NCBI GenBank assembly: GCA_021813405.1
Contig: JAKAKS010000018.1
Span: forward strand, 1 to 64,000
Direction of reading: 5' to 3'
DNA: 64,000 nucleotides
Origin: Nitrospirota bacterium
GTDB taxonomy: Bacteria > Nitrospirota > Thermodesulfovibrionia > Thermodesulfovibrionales > JdFR-88
Both the position numbers and the translations under genes were made by a program. Of this stretch, positions 54,956-63,588 are shown piece by piece. The notes under the pieces were generated by a model. That model had not been told where the DNA came from, did no database searches, and saw only the letters and a list, made by a program, of their open reading frames with translations. Numbering within the stretch: the stretch's first letter is position 1; the number at the start of each line of letters is the position of its first letter.

Positions 54956-55798
54956 ATGATTGTCAAACTTTTTAACATGCCCAAAGGCATGGCGGTAATT
55001 GTGTCCCTGGCGGCACTGGCCTTAATTGGTTATCTGGACAACATAACAGGCAATGAGCTTTCCCTGTCTGCCTTTTATCTGCTGCCCATTGCCGTTATCA
55101 CGATGAATTTCAACAAAGCCGCTGGGGTTTTAGCCGCAATCGCCAGCGCTGTAGTGCAGCTGATGGTGCATGTGGTTTGGGGCGGATTTTTTTATCCTCC
55201 TCTGATCACGTTCTGGAACATGGGCATCCTGATGGCGATATACATTATTATTTCCCTGCTGTTATCGTCGCTTAAAGTGGCCGTCCGTCAGGAAAGGGAA
55301 AACGCGAGGAAGGATTTTTTAACCGGGATAGCCAACTGGCAGGCGTTTATCGAGCTTGCCGAAAGGGAGCTGGAAAGGGCAAAGCGGTTTAAATGCGCCC
55401 TGACCATGGCATATATAGATTGCGACAACTTTAAGGCTGTAAATGACAACCTTGGGCATCGCACTGGTGATGTTGTGCTGCGCAGCATTGCGGCGGTCTT
55501 GCAAAAACATGTAAGGAAGACGGATGTGAATGCAAGAATAGGCGGCGACGAGTTTGCCATTTTGTTTGTCGATTCCCAGGCGGAAGGTGCGCAGAAGGCC
55601 ATGACGGAAATCCGGCGGCTGCTTCTGGAAGAGATGGGCAAAGGCGGGTGGGACGTTACGTTCAGTATCGGGCTGGCAACGTTTGAAGAGCCGCCCGGCT
55701 CCGTGGACCTGCTTGTCGGCAAGGCCGAGGAGCTGATGTATGGCGTGAAGAAGAACTCGCAAAATGCCATACGTTATGAAGTTGTTCGAACTGAATAA
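54956..55798 (+). CDS. Membrane diguanylate cyclase (GGDEF)
   Basis: The 280-residue protein has three or four membrane helices in residues 10-108 (MAVIVSLAALALIGYLDN; SAFYLLPIAVITMNF), forming a compact membrane sensor. A GGDEF domain follows (about 120-278): DFLTGIANWQAFIELAEREL, YIDCDNFKAVNDNLGHRTGD and ARIGGDEFAILFVD. The GGDEF active site is canonical, and an RxxD inhibitory site (RKTD) precedes it by five residues, so c-di-GMP synthesis with product inhibition is likely. The start may be leaderless. A strong terminator follows at 55863. Confidence 0.94.
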   Translation: MIVKLFNMPKGMAVIVSLAALALIGYLDNITGNELSLSAFYLLPIAVITMNFNKAAGVLAAIASAVVQLMVHVVWGGFFYPPLITFWNMGILMAIYIIISLLLSSLKVAVRQERENARKDFLTGIANWQAFIELAERELERAKRFKCALTMAYIDCDNFKAVNDNLGHRTGDVVLRSIAAVLQKHVRKTDVNARIGGDEFAILFVDSQAEGAQKAMTEIRRLLLEEMGKGGWDVTFSIGLATFEEPPGSVDLLVGKAEELMYGVKKNSQNAIRYEVVRTE

Positions 55799-55862
55799 AG
55801 AAATTCAGCCGGAGCGACGCATGATTTGGTTCACCCGTATTCTTATCAGGCGGTAAAGCGGG

Positions 55863-55887
55863 AAGGGCCGGCTTATCCGGCCCTTTT
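55863..55887. terminator. Intrinsic terminator between GGDEF and hsp20 genes
   Basis: AAGGGCCGG, loop CTTAT, CCGGCCCTT-TT. The perfect 9-bp stem is flanked by A and T bases, so it can serve both converging genes. Confidence 0.75.
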
Positions 55888-55910
55888 ACGTCATAAAAGG
55901 TTTCAGGTTT

Positions 55911-56408
55911 TTACTCTACCGGGACTTTCTGTGCCTTTTTTTTTGCCTCTTCGGTCTTGGGCATGCGCACTTCCAGCACGCCGTCATGGAATTTTGCCTT
56001 CACCTGGTCGCTTTTAACGTCCGTTGGTATCTCAAAGGAGCGGACGAAGGAGCCGTAGGAGCGCTCCAGGCGGTAAAAATTCTTGTCTTCCACCTTTTCT
56101 TCCTGTTTCTTTTCGCCCGATATCGTGAGCATGTGATCGGTCAAATCCACGGAGACGTCCTCTTTATTCATGCCTGGAAGTTCGGCCTTTACTACAATGT
56201 CACTGCCTTCCTCAAAGATGTCCACTGAGGGGGTAGGCTCCATGTGCTCGAAAACCCTTCTGGGCGGCCACCATGGCTGGTTCAGCATCGAAAAAGGCCT
56301 GCGGAACATGTCTTCGAACTGCCGTTCCCATCTCTCAAACGGAGTGAGCGCATGCGCCGGCTCCGCCTTCGTCAACTGTTCCGATTTTTCCTTCGTTTTC
56401 AAGGCCAT
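55911..56408 (-). CDS. Hsp20/alpha-crystallin family small heat-shock protein
   Basis: The protein is 165 residues. The N-terminal arm has ALTPFERWERQFEDMFRRPF. The alpha-crystallin domain (about 57-150) contains PSVDIFEEGSDIVVKAELPG, LTISGEKKQEEKVEDKNFYR, and LERSYGSFVRSFEIPTDVKS, then FHDGVLEVRMPK and a C-terminal tail ending VPVE. It is an ATP-independent holdase chaperone that binds unfolding proteins in the cytoplasm. The ribosome binding site is near perfect (AAGGAGGTG). I found no CIRCE or ROSE-like element in the short leader. Confidence 0.95.
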   Translation of the reverse strand: MALKTKEKSEQLTKAEPAHALTPFERWERQFEDMFRRPFSMLNQPWWPPRRVFEHMEPTPSVDIFEEGSDIVVKAELPGMNKEDVSVDLTDHMLTISGEKKQEEKVEDKNFYRLERSYGSFVRSFEIPTDVKSDQVKAKFHDGVLEVRMPKTEEAKKKAQKVPVE

Positions 56409-56517
56409 TTGGCACCTCCTTTTGAAGTTTTGCTTTAATATAGCCCCTTACATAGAAAGATTTATCAAATTAATGATCAGACGTCAATACAAGAAGATTG
56501 GGCGTAAAATCCGGACG

Positions 56518-57684
56518 CTATGCCCGGGCGGGTTTGCTTAAATTCCTGATGGCGCGATCATATCCGTACTGCACCAGCAGGCTGAAAAGCAGTGTAACGG
56601 CAAATATCACGAATTCCAGCAGAACGTTCCTTGGAGATGCCGCTATGGTTATCATCGTGGTAAAATCGATAAACCTGTATTGCGCTATCCCCTGGCGCAA
56701 AAGGAATTTCAGGACTGCTATGTTCAGGTTCTGATGGATAAGAAACAAAAAATACGAACCGTATGCGACTATATTCCATATTTTTTGGGTTGCCGGCGAT
56801 ATGGAGACTGCCAGTTTGAATATCCAGTACAGCGCCAGGAAAAAAAGCATAAAGAAGATATTTATAAAAAGTGGAGTGCCAAAAAAAGCGTGGTTGTTTA
56901 TAAGATACAGGAGCAAAAACGCCGCAACGTAATAAAAAGGAACGCAAACCGGAGAAAAGAGTCTTTTGAAAAAGGGTTTTCCGTAATGCATTCCCTCTGC
57001 CAGGAACATGCCGAATACGAAGCTGGAAAGATATAATGTGGGCAGCTTGCCCAGCGGTTCGTATCCTGCCATGCCCATTGCTTTTTTAATGAGAAACGTC
57101 CCGGACAGGGATATAAGCACCAGAAGGATTTTTAGTTTTGTATTCTGAAATGCCTTAACAAAAAGCGGGAACAACGCATACATTTCGGCTATATACCCCA
57201 CAAACCATACAGCGCTGAACGATAGGGCATATTTCGTAAAATTCTGTAAAAGAAACAGATGATAGATCAGCACCTTGGGGCCGTCCTGCGGGGTATATAA
57301 CCTGTTTTCATAAAGTATTACCACTACTATCCAGTAAAGGGGCAGTATCCTTAAAAACCTTTTTTTGTAGAATACGGCCCAGCCTTCATTTTTCCTGAGA
57401 TAGCTCAGGTACAACCCGAACCCGCTGGCAATTATAAACAGATGCGGCATTTCCATGCCAAGGGACAACGCCATCATCGAAAATGTTTTCAGGCCGCTCA
57501 TAATGCCGGACACCGGATAGCGTATAAGTATTTCGGTGAGGGCGTTTTTCTGGAGAAGCTTCATATTGCCGCAAGAGGTCAGAAGCCCCCAGTAGTGCCA
57601 GCCCGCGATCAGCATTATGGAAACCGCCTTGCAGAAATTGATGTATGGCCTGATATCGGCTGGTTCATTTTCGCCACGGAACAT
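56518..57684 (-). CDS. Acyltransferase 3 family membrane protein
   Basis: The 388-residue protein has about ten hydrophobic helices. It begins with the family pattern YINFCKAVSIMLIAGWHYWG, where the His is the presumed catalytic residue, then FIIASGFGLYLSYLRKN and YKKRFLRILPLYWIVVVILY with the R-x-x-R-I-x-P motif. Such enzymes O-acylate sugars of LPS, exopolysaccharide or other envelope glycans. It stands alone with no glycan genes beside it, so the acceptor is unknown. Confidence 0.9.
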   Translation of the reverse strand: MFRGENEPADIRPYINFCKAVSIMLIAGWHYWGLLTSCGNMKLLQKNALTEILIRYPVSGIMSGLKTFSMMALSLGMEMPHLFIIASGFGLYLSYLRKNEGWAVFYKKRFLRILPLYWIVVVILYENRLYTPQDGPKVLIYHLFLLQNFTKYALSFSAVWFVGYIAEMYALFPLFVKAFQNTKLKILLVLISLSGTFLIKKAMGMAGYEPLGKLPTLYLSSFVFGMFLAEGMHYGKPFFKRLFSPVCVPFYYVAAFLLLYLINNHAFFGTPLFINIFFMLFFLALYWIFKLAVSISPATQKIWNIVAYGSYFLFLIHQNLNIAVLKFLLRQGIAQYRFIDFTTMITIAASPRNVLLEFVIFAVTLLFSLLVQYGYDRAIRNLSKPARA

Positions 57685-57828
57685 GGCTCTAAAAATAACA
57701 TTTCACCGGATGAGAAATCAAAAATGAAGCGGAGGCAGGCAGGATTGGTTTTTCTTATTGCGCTTTGCCGGATATATCGGCGAATGCCCTAAACCCCGGA
57801 AAAAGATCCCGAAACAAAAAAGAAGTTT

Positions 57829-58980
57829 TTATTTTATAAGCTGGTTCATCTCGAATATCGGCAAAAGCACCGAAAAGACCACAAAACCCACTATCACGCC
57901 CATCATCAGTATCATCGCCGGCTCCAGTAGGGCAAGGGAGCGCTCAAGTTTCCTCTTGAAGTCCTCCTCATAGGAAACGGCGGCCTTCCTTACGGCTGCT
58001 GGCAGGTTTCCGCTCTTCTGCCCGGTATTCATCAGTTTCACAAGCACTGGCGGGAACGCCTGGAGCGCCTGGGCCAGGTCCGCCCCTTCCTGGAGCCTTC
58101 GCCGGGCGTCATTTGTCTTTTCCTCTATGGCCGCGTTGCCGCTTGAGGGGCCGGCCAGGTCAAGCGCCTTTACCACCGGCAGCCCGCCCGCCAGCAGGAA
58201 GCCAAATGCCCGCGTAAAACGGCTCAGGTAAAGGCTGCGCAGTATGCCGATCTTAAGCAGAACCTCATCTGCCTTAAGCCTGTTTTTTTTAAGCCAGTTT
58301 TTAAGCGCGTACCCCATGCCGATTGCCAGGCCAAGAAGCAGCCACCAGTAATGCATGAAAAAGTCGCTCATGAAGATGAGTATGGTTGTTGTAATTGGCA
58401 GGGCCTGTCCGGAGTCCTTGAATATGCCCGTGATGCGTGGCATGACAAACGCAAATATGAATACCAGCACAACCGCGCCCACGCAGGCCATGAATGCCGG
58501 GTAGAGAAGGGCGCTTTTCACGCGGGAGCGCGTCTTGGCGTCTTCGTCCAGGAAGTCCGCAAGGCTGGCAAGGACGTCCTCCAGCGTGCCGCTTGCCTCA
58601 CCTGAAGCCACCATCCTGCAATAGAATGTGGGGAATACCGGATATTGTTCCAGGGCCTTTGAAAGCCCCATGCCGCCTGAAACATCCTCGGCCAGCTTGT
58701 CCAGCAGCCACTTCCAGCCGCGCCCGGATTCCCCGGCCGCGGTCCGCAGCGCTTCCACCACGGGCACCCCCGAAGATATTAAAAGCGACAACTCCCTGGT
58801 TAAGCCTGGCAGGCCGGAAGGGTCAATTTTCTTGGTGGGGGGCTTTTCAGGGGCAAGCTCGCTGGGATAGATACCCAGATCCTTAAGTTTAAGGGCCGCC
58901 TGCCTTTCGCTGTCGGCCGATATTGTCCCTGATGTGAGGCGGCCTGCCTCCGCAAATGCCTTATACCTGAATTCCGGCAT
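57829..58980 (-). CDS. gspF: Type II secretion inner-membrane platform protein GspF
   Basis: The protein is 383 residues. Two homologous cytoplasmic domains, each followed by membrane helices, are visible: LTRELSLLISSGVPVVEALR with VASGEASGTLEDVLASLADF in the first, and FTRAFGFLLAGGLPVVKALD with LMNTGQKSGNLPAAVRKAAV in the second. The ends PEFRYKAFAEAGRLTSGTIS and VIVGFVVFSVLLPIFEMNQL are typical. It anchors the GspE ATPase and assembles the pseudopilus. Its start overlaps gspE by 20 bp. No pseudopilin genes follow in the window. Confidence 0.95.
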   Translation of the reverse strand: MPEFRYKAFAEAGRLTSGTISADSERQAALKLKDLGIYPSELAPEKPPTKKIDPSGLPGLTRELSLLISSGVPVVEALRTAAGESGRGWKWLLDKLAEDVSGGMGLSKALEQYPVFPTFYCRMVASGEASGTLEDVLASLADFLDEDAKTRSRVKSALLYPAFMACVGAVVLVFIFAFVMPRITGIFKDSGQALPITTTILIFMSDFFMHYWWLLLGLAIGMGYALKNWLKKNRLKADEVLLKIGILRSLYLSRFTRAFGFLLAGGLPVVKALDLAGPSSGNAAIEEKTNDARRRLQEGADLAQALQAFPPVLVKLMNTGQKSGNLPAAVRKAAVSYEEDFKRKLERSLALLEPAMILMMGVIVGFVVFSVLLPIFEMNQLIK

Positions 58981-60499
58981 ACTCCTTCTGTGTTACCCTT
59001 AAAATCTCCTCTGGCGTGGTAAGACCGCGCGCAACTTTTATAAACCCGTCTTCCCGGAGAGGCCTCATTCCCTGGCTGACTGCCTTGTCCCTTATCGTTC
59101 TGGCGTCCGCTTTTTCAGTTATGAGTGCCCTTATCTCAGGGGTTATCAGCAGCAGTTCGAATATCCCCGCCCTGCCGGTGTATCCCGTATTGCCGCAGTC
59201 GGCACACCCGCGCCCCTTTTTATACACTGAAAAATTGAGGCCGTCGATACCGGTGCCAATGTGCTCCAGGTACTCGCTTGAAAGCTTGTGCTCCACGGAG
59301 CAGGACGGGCAGTTAAGCCTTACAAGCCTCTGGGCCAGCACGCCAACCAGCGATGAGGCCAGCAGAAACGGTTCCACGCCGATGTCCAGCAGTCTTGTTA
59401 TGGCAGAAGGGGCGTCGTTTGTGTGAAGGGTGCTTAGAACAAGGTGGCCAGTAAGCGACGCCTGGGTTGCTATCTGGGCGGTTTCAAGGTCCCTTATCTC
59501 GCCCACCATGATGATGTCCGGGTCCTGCCTTAAAATGGACCTCAGTCCGGATGCAAAGGTAAGCCCCACCCTGGGGTTTATCTGTATCTGGCCGATGCCC
59601 TTCAGTTCATACTCCACTGGATCTTCTATGGTGACTATGTTTTTCTGTTCCGTATGCACCTTGTTCAGGGCGGCGTAGAGCGTGGTTGTCTTTCCGCTTC
59701 CGGTAGGCCCGGTAACCAGAATGATGCCGTTTTGCCTCTGGAGCATCTCCTCAAACCTGTTCCGGAACTGCTGCTCCATGCCTATCTCGCCCATACCGAT
59801 AACGCCGCTTCGCCTGTCCAGTATTCGCAGCACCACGCGCTCGCCGTGAATGGTTGGCATAAGCGACACCCTCACGTCCACGTCTCTGCCGCCGATTAGC
59901 AGCCGTATCCTTCCGTCCTGCGGAAGCCGCCTTTCGGCTATGTCCAGGTTTGCCATTATTTTTACCCTGCTTATAAGGGCGTCCTGTATTATCTTGGGAG
60001 GGGCCAGTATCTTTCTTAAAACGCCGTCCACGCGCAGGCGCACTTCCAGATCCTTTTCAAACGGCTCTATGTGTATGTCGCTAGCGCGCTCCTTGAGGGC
60101 CTGCCTTAAAAGCGCGTTTAAAAGCCTTATTATCGGCGCCTCGCCTGTAAGCTCCAGTATGTCCTTGGGGCGCTCGAATTCCGTGGCAACGGAAGTGAGG
60201 TCCTCCTCGCGGATATCCTCCATCACTTCCTCGGCGCTTCCAAGCTGGCCGTAGTAGCGGTTTATCGCGACGGTTATCATCTCCGGGGTGCCCCAAAGCG
60301 GCCTGGGTTTTAATGACATCTCGCGTGAAAGTTCACGAAGGGCAAAAAGCCCCTCTTCGTCCGACACGGCGCAAACAAGCTCTCCGTCGCGCACCGTTAT
60401 TGGCATAAGCAGGTTGCCCTTGGCGTAGGCCAGCGGCACCCCGGCCAGCAGTTTCAGTTCCACCTGGCCGTCCTGAATCTCCTTTACTTCTTCTCTCAT
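58961..60499 (-). CDS. gspE: Type II secretion ATPase GspE
   Basis: The 512-residue protein drives pseudopilus assembly. It has an N1-like domain, then a RecA-like ATPase: ILVTGPTGSGKTTTLYAALN (Walker A), EDPVEYELKGIGQIQINPRV (Asp box), SILRQDPDIIMVGEIRDLET (Walker B), and the His box LVLSTLHTNDAPSAITRLLD. A four-Cys zinc element (CPSC...CADC) follows. The first base of its ATG (60499) is also the last base of the gspD stop, so the genes are coupled. Confidence 0.96.
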   Translation of the reverse strand: MREEVKEIQDGQVELKLLAGVPLAYAKGNLLMPITVRDGELVCAVSDEEGLFALRELSREMSLKPRPLWGTPEMITVAINRYYGQLGSAEEVMEDIREEDLTSVATEFERPKDILELTGEAPIIRLLNALLRQALKERASDIHIEPFEKDLEVRLRVDGVLRKILAPPKIIQDALISRVKIMANLDIAERRLPQDGRIRLLIGGRDVDVRVSLMPTIHGERVVLRILDRRSGVIGMGEIGMEQQFRNRFEEMLQRQNGIILVTGPTGSGKTTTLYAALNKVHTEQKNIVTIEDPVEYELKGIGQIQINPRVGLTFASGLRSILRQDPDIIMVGEIRDLETAQIATQASLTGHLVLSTLHTNDAPSAITRLLDIGVEPFLLASSLVGVLAQRLVRLNCPSCSVEHKLSSEYLEHIGTGIDGLNFSVYKKGRGCADCGNTGYTGRAGIFELLLITPEIRALITEKADARTIRDKAVSQGMRPLREDGFIKVARGLTTPEEILRVTQKEYAGIQV

Positions 60500-62649
60500 T
60501 ACTGCACCGTCGTTTTTACTTTGTAGTTGGGCGTCGCGGATTCCACTCTGGAATCCTTCAGAAATTCCTGTTGGGCGGCCCTGACGCCCTGGCCCGCCCG
60601 GAGCCTTACAAGATAGGTATTTTTGCCAAGGGCCTCAAGCACAAACGCCCCTTTGGCTGCTATCGCCCCGGTTGCCTGGACTTCCCCGATGCCGTTTCTG
60701 AACTGAACAATAAGCTCGCCTTCCTGGAAATAACCGCTGGCTTTTCCGAATGCGGCGCTTTTCATGGAAGTAAGATTCTCCATATCGCTTGGGCTGTTGA
60801 TCACTATCGGGGTTATGAATATAAGAAGGTTGGTCTTTACCTTGGAGAGGGTATTCTCTTTAAAGAGATATCCCAGTATCGGTATGTCCCCCAGTAAAGG
60901 CATCTTGGTAGTTGTCTTCTCCATGGTCTCTGACATCAGCCCGCCTATTACCACAGTCTGCCCGCTGTTTACGAAAACAGAGGTTTTGGTTGAGCGCTTC
61001 GTCAGAGTAGGGCCTACCTGCGTAAGTATCTGCGTGGCGTTAGTGCCGGCAGCGGTTGATTGCACGGCCGATATCTCCTGGTAAACGTCCAGCCTTACCG
61101 TGTTGCCCTCGGTGGTATGGGGAGTGATCTGTAATTTTATACCGACGTCGTTTCTCTGTACGGAGGTGATCAATCCGGCAGTGGCGGTACCGGCTGAGCC
61201 GTAGGCCGACTGGCTTGCTGTCGGGAAAGGCACGTTCTCGCCAACCAGTATCTCGGCCTTCTGGTTATCGGAGGTGAATATCTGGGGCTCACTCAGCACG
61301 TCCACAGCGTCCTTGAAATCGCTTAAGTTGAAGAGGGCGGCGTAGCCAGGCACGGTAAGCGTCTGCTGCGTTCCTGTTGACGGATCGGTAAACGAGAAGT
61401 TAAGAAAATTGCCCAGCCCGCCAAGCGTAAGCCCGGAAAGGCCGCTTGCTATGCCTGATATGGTGGAGGCGTCTATGGTGCCTATTCCGCCGATGGCCAC
61501 CGGGGAACCGCCTTTTGTGGCTATCAGCCTCCATTTGGCGCCAATGTCACGCAGGTCGTTTATGGTAGCCTCAACTATAAGGGCCTGCACAAATACCTGC
61601 TTTCTTTGCCTGTCCAGCTTTTTTATAACCGAAACAAGGCTCTGATAATCCGCCTGCGATGCCATTATAACCAGCGAATTGGTGGCCTTGTCCGGGGTGA
61701 TAACTATATTTCCTGCCCCGGAAAGCGCGGAGTTCTGCACGCCGGGCACTCCGGGCGCGCCTGCGGCGGCCCTTTTTTGGGCGGAGATTACCCCCTGAAG
61801 GGTCTTGGCCAGGTCCTCGGCGTTCGCATGTTCCAGGAAATAAACGTTTATCCCGCCCTGCACGGCGGCGCCAGGTATATCCAGGCGGCTGATAAGCTTG
61901 CTCATCGCCTCCTTGTCGCCCTTGTCGCCAAGCAGTATCACCGCATTCAAACGAGGTTCCGATATTGCCCTGGCCTGAATGCCCATGCCGGGCACACCTC
62001 CGGCCCGCTGCATCCCCTCATTAAGTATCCGCGCAATCTCATCCGAGGATGCATATTTTAAAAATACTATCTTGCTCTGCTCGGCTATAGGCGGGGCGTC
62101 TATGGTGTTCAGTATCCCTATTATCTTGTCGATATTCAGCCCGGAATCTATTACCAGCAGGTAATTGCCCTGACTGAACCCGGAGATATAGCCATCTCTG
62201 GAGACCACTGGCCCCAGAAACTTTACAGCGTCGTCCGCGGAGATGTATTTGAGCGGAATAAGCCTGATGGCGTAGGAGTCGTTGACGCGCGCCTGCTGGA
62301 TGGGCAGGTTCTGGGTCTTGGCTTCCGCAACCGGGATTATCTTGTAAGCATTGACGCCGGAGGGTTGGAGCGTGAACCCCTTTAACTCCAGCACGGATGT
62401 AAACAGGTTGAACACGTCCTGTTTGCTGAGGCCGGCGGGCGTCATTATTGTGACCTTGCCCTTCAGTCTGTCATCAAAGATGAAATTCTTGCCTGTGGTA
62501 TCGCTTACGAACTTGGCAAATGTGGCAAGGTCCACGTCCACAAAATTCATCGATATCTTTCGTGCCGCCCAGACTGTTGAGCACAGAATAAGCAGGATAG
62601 CCGCTATCAGGACGGTTTTCTTTAGCATTTGGAAATTTTTCCCTGGCAT
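60499..62649 (-). CDS. gspD: Type II secretin GspD with subtilase-propeptide-like C-terminal domain
   Basis: The 716-residue protein has a signal peptide (TVLIAAILLILCSTVWA). N0 to N3 domains span about 30-330 (FVDVDLATFAKFVSDTTGKN; TNSLVIMASQADYQSLVSVI in N3), and the secretin domain about 350-615 contains LNFSFTDPS and VIGGLMSETMEKTTTKMPLL GDIP in adjoining blocks. Twelve to fifteen copies form the outer-membrane gate of the type II system. Unusually, residues 644-716 are an extra domain beginning GELIVQFRNGIGEV and ending DSRVESATPNYKVK. It resembles the inhibitor I9/subtilase propeptide family in its strand start and its final R-V-E-x-A-x-P-N-Y. The usual pilotin-binding S-domain is not seen. 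Confidence 0.93.
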   Translation of the reverse strand: MPGKNFQMLKKTVLIAAILLILCSTVWAARKISMNFVDVDLATFAKFVSDTTGKNFIFDDRLKGKVTIMTPAGLSKQDVFNLFTSVLELKGFTLQPSGVNAYKIIPVAEAKTQNLPIQQARVNDSYAIRLIPLKYISADDAVKFLGPVVSRDGYISGFSQGNYLLVIDSGLNIDKIIGILNTIDAPPIAEQSKIVFLKYASSDEIARILNEGMQRAGGVPGMGIQARAISEPRLNAVILLGDKGDKEAMSKLISRLDIPGAAVQGGINVYFLEHANAEDLAKTLQGVISAQKRAAAGAPGVPGVQNSALSGAGNIVITPDKATNSLVIMASQADYQSLVSVIKKLDRQRKQVFVQALIVEATINDLRDIGAKWRLIATKGGSPVAIGGIGTIDASTISGIASGLSGLTLGGLGNFLNFSFTDPSTGTQQTLTVPGYAALFNLSDFKDAVDVLSEPQIFTSDNQKAEILVGENVPFPTASQSAYGSAGTATAGLITSVQRNDVGIKLQITPHTTEGNTVRLDVYQEISAVQSTAAGTNATQILTQVGPTLTKRSTKTSVFVNSGQTVVIGGLMSETMEKTTTKMPLLGDIPILGYLFKENTLSKVKTNLLIFITPIVINSPSDMENLTSMKSAAFGKASGYFQEGELIVQFRNGIGEVQATGAIAAKGAFVLEALGKNTYLVRLRAGQGVRAAQQEFLKDSRVESATPNYKVKTTVQ

Positions 62650-63531
62650 TTACCTTATCTGGTAGGAAAGCGTGAGTTTCTGGCCGCCCCTCATAACGTC
62701 GAGGTCTACCCGGTCCATTCCCCTGAGCGACGTAAAGGCCTGTAACGCCGCTCCCGGACCGGATATGTCGTTATTATTTACCCTTAGAAGCACGTCACCG
62801 TTTCTGAGGCCCAGATTGCTGAAAACCCCTCCGGGTTTTACCTCATTAAGCACAAAACCCTGCTGTTTGCCGTTTACCATGTTGGGCAGCATTCTGGCGT
62901 CACCCAGTATCCTGGAAGGGTTGTTCAGTTCGGCAGCCATCGCGCCTTTGTCCACAATATAAGAGTCTGAGCCGGTCTGCTTGATGCCGTCCTGGGGGCC
63001 AGCCTGCGGCGCGCCAGCCGTTCCCGGGTTTCCGGGTATCTGCGGTCTGTTTCCCATGTCCTTTATGGCGGCAAGGTCCTTTAGCTGCACCGTCATATTG
63101 CCGCCTTCCAGTCCGGCTATTTCCACATGGTGGCGAGCGATCTTTTTAAGATATCCCACGCCTGGTATCATCTGGTTTGCCTTATAAATCTCCTGCTTTG
63201 GGCCCATCAGGAACACGGCGTAATCCAGTGCGCCGGATACAGTTCCTATCAGATCCAGGGAGGAGGGTGCGGCGGCGCCGGGCCGGCCGGTGCCGATTGG
63301 CTTAAGTTCCACGGGCGGGAACCCGAATACGTTGTCCCTGGTAACCTGGGCGTATGCCATCAGGTTTTGGGCTGGGGCAGGTCCGGCGGCGGTGGGTTGC
63401 CCCTGCGCTAACTTAAAGGATTTCTCCGGTGTGCTGGCGGAAACTACACCTCTAATTGCAAGCAGGACGGTGGCCACGATTGCCACCATTAAAAGCAGAT
63501 TGGCAACCTTAAGGAGCCGTTTTTTATCCAT
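62650..63531 (-). CDS. gspC: Type II secretion protein GspC (HR plus PDZ domains)
   Basis: The 293-residue protein has one membrane helix (about 8-30: VANLLLMVAIVATVLLAIRG). An HR domain (about 90-165: LDLIGTVSGALDYAVFLMGP) binds the secretin N0 domain. A Pro/Gly/Gln linker follows, and then a C-terminal PDZ domain (about 205-293) with VLNEVKPGGVFSNLGLRNGD and LLRVNNNDISG. GspC links the inner-membrane platform to the secretin. It is the first gene of the gspC-D-E-F run and ends directly against gspD. Confidence 0.92.
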   Translation of the reverse strand: MDKKRLLKVANLLLMVAIVATVLLAIRGVVSASTPEKSFKLAQGQPTAAGPAPAQNLMAYAQVTRDNVFGFPPVELKPIGTGRPGAAAPSSLDLIGTVSGALDYAVFLMGPKQEIYKANQMIPGVGYLKKIARHHVEIAGLEGGNMTVQLKDLAAIKDMGNRPQIPGNPGTAGAPQAGPQDGIKQTGSDSYIVDKGAMAAELNNPSRILGDARMLPNMVNGKQQGFVLNEVKPGGVFSNLGLRNGDVLLRVNNNDISGPGAALQAFTSLRGMDRVDLDVMRGGQKLTLSYQIR

Positions 63532-63588
63532 TCAATTAAAATAACAGAAGACATGGGGCAAGTCAAAAGGAACAAAGCTTTAAAAGCC

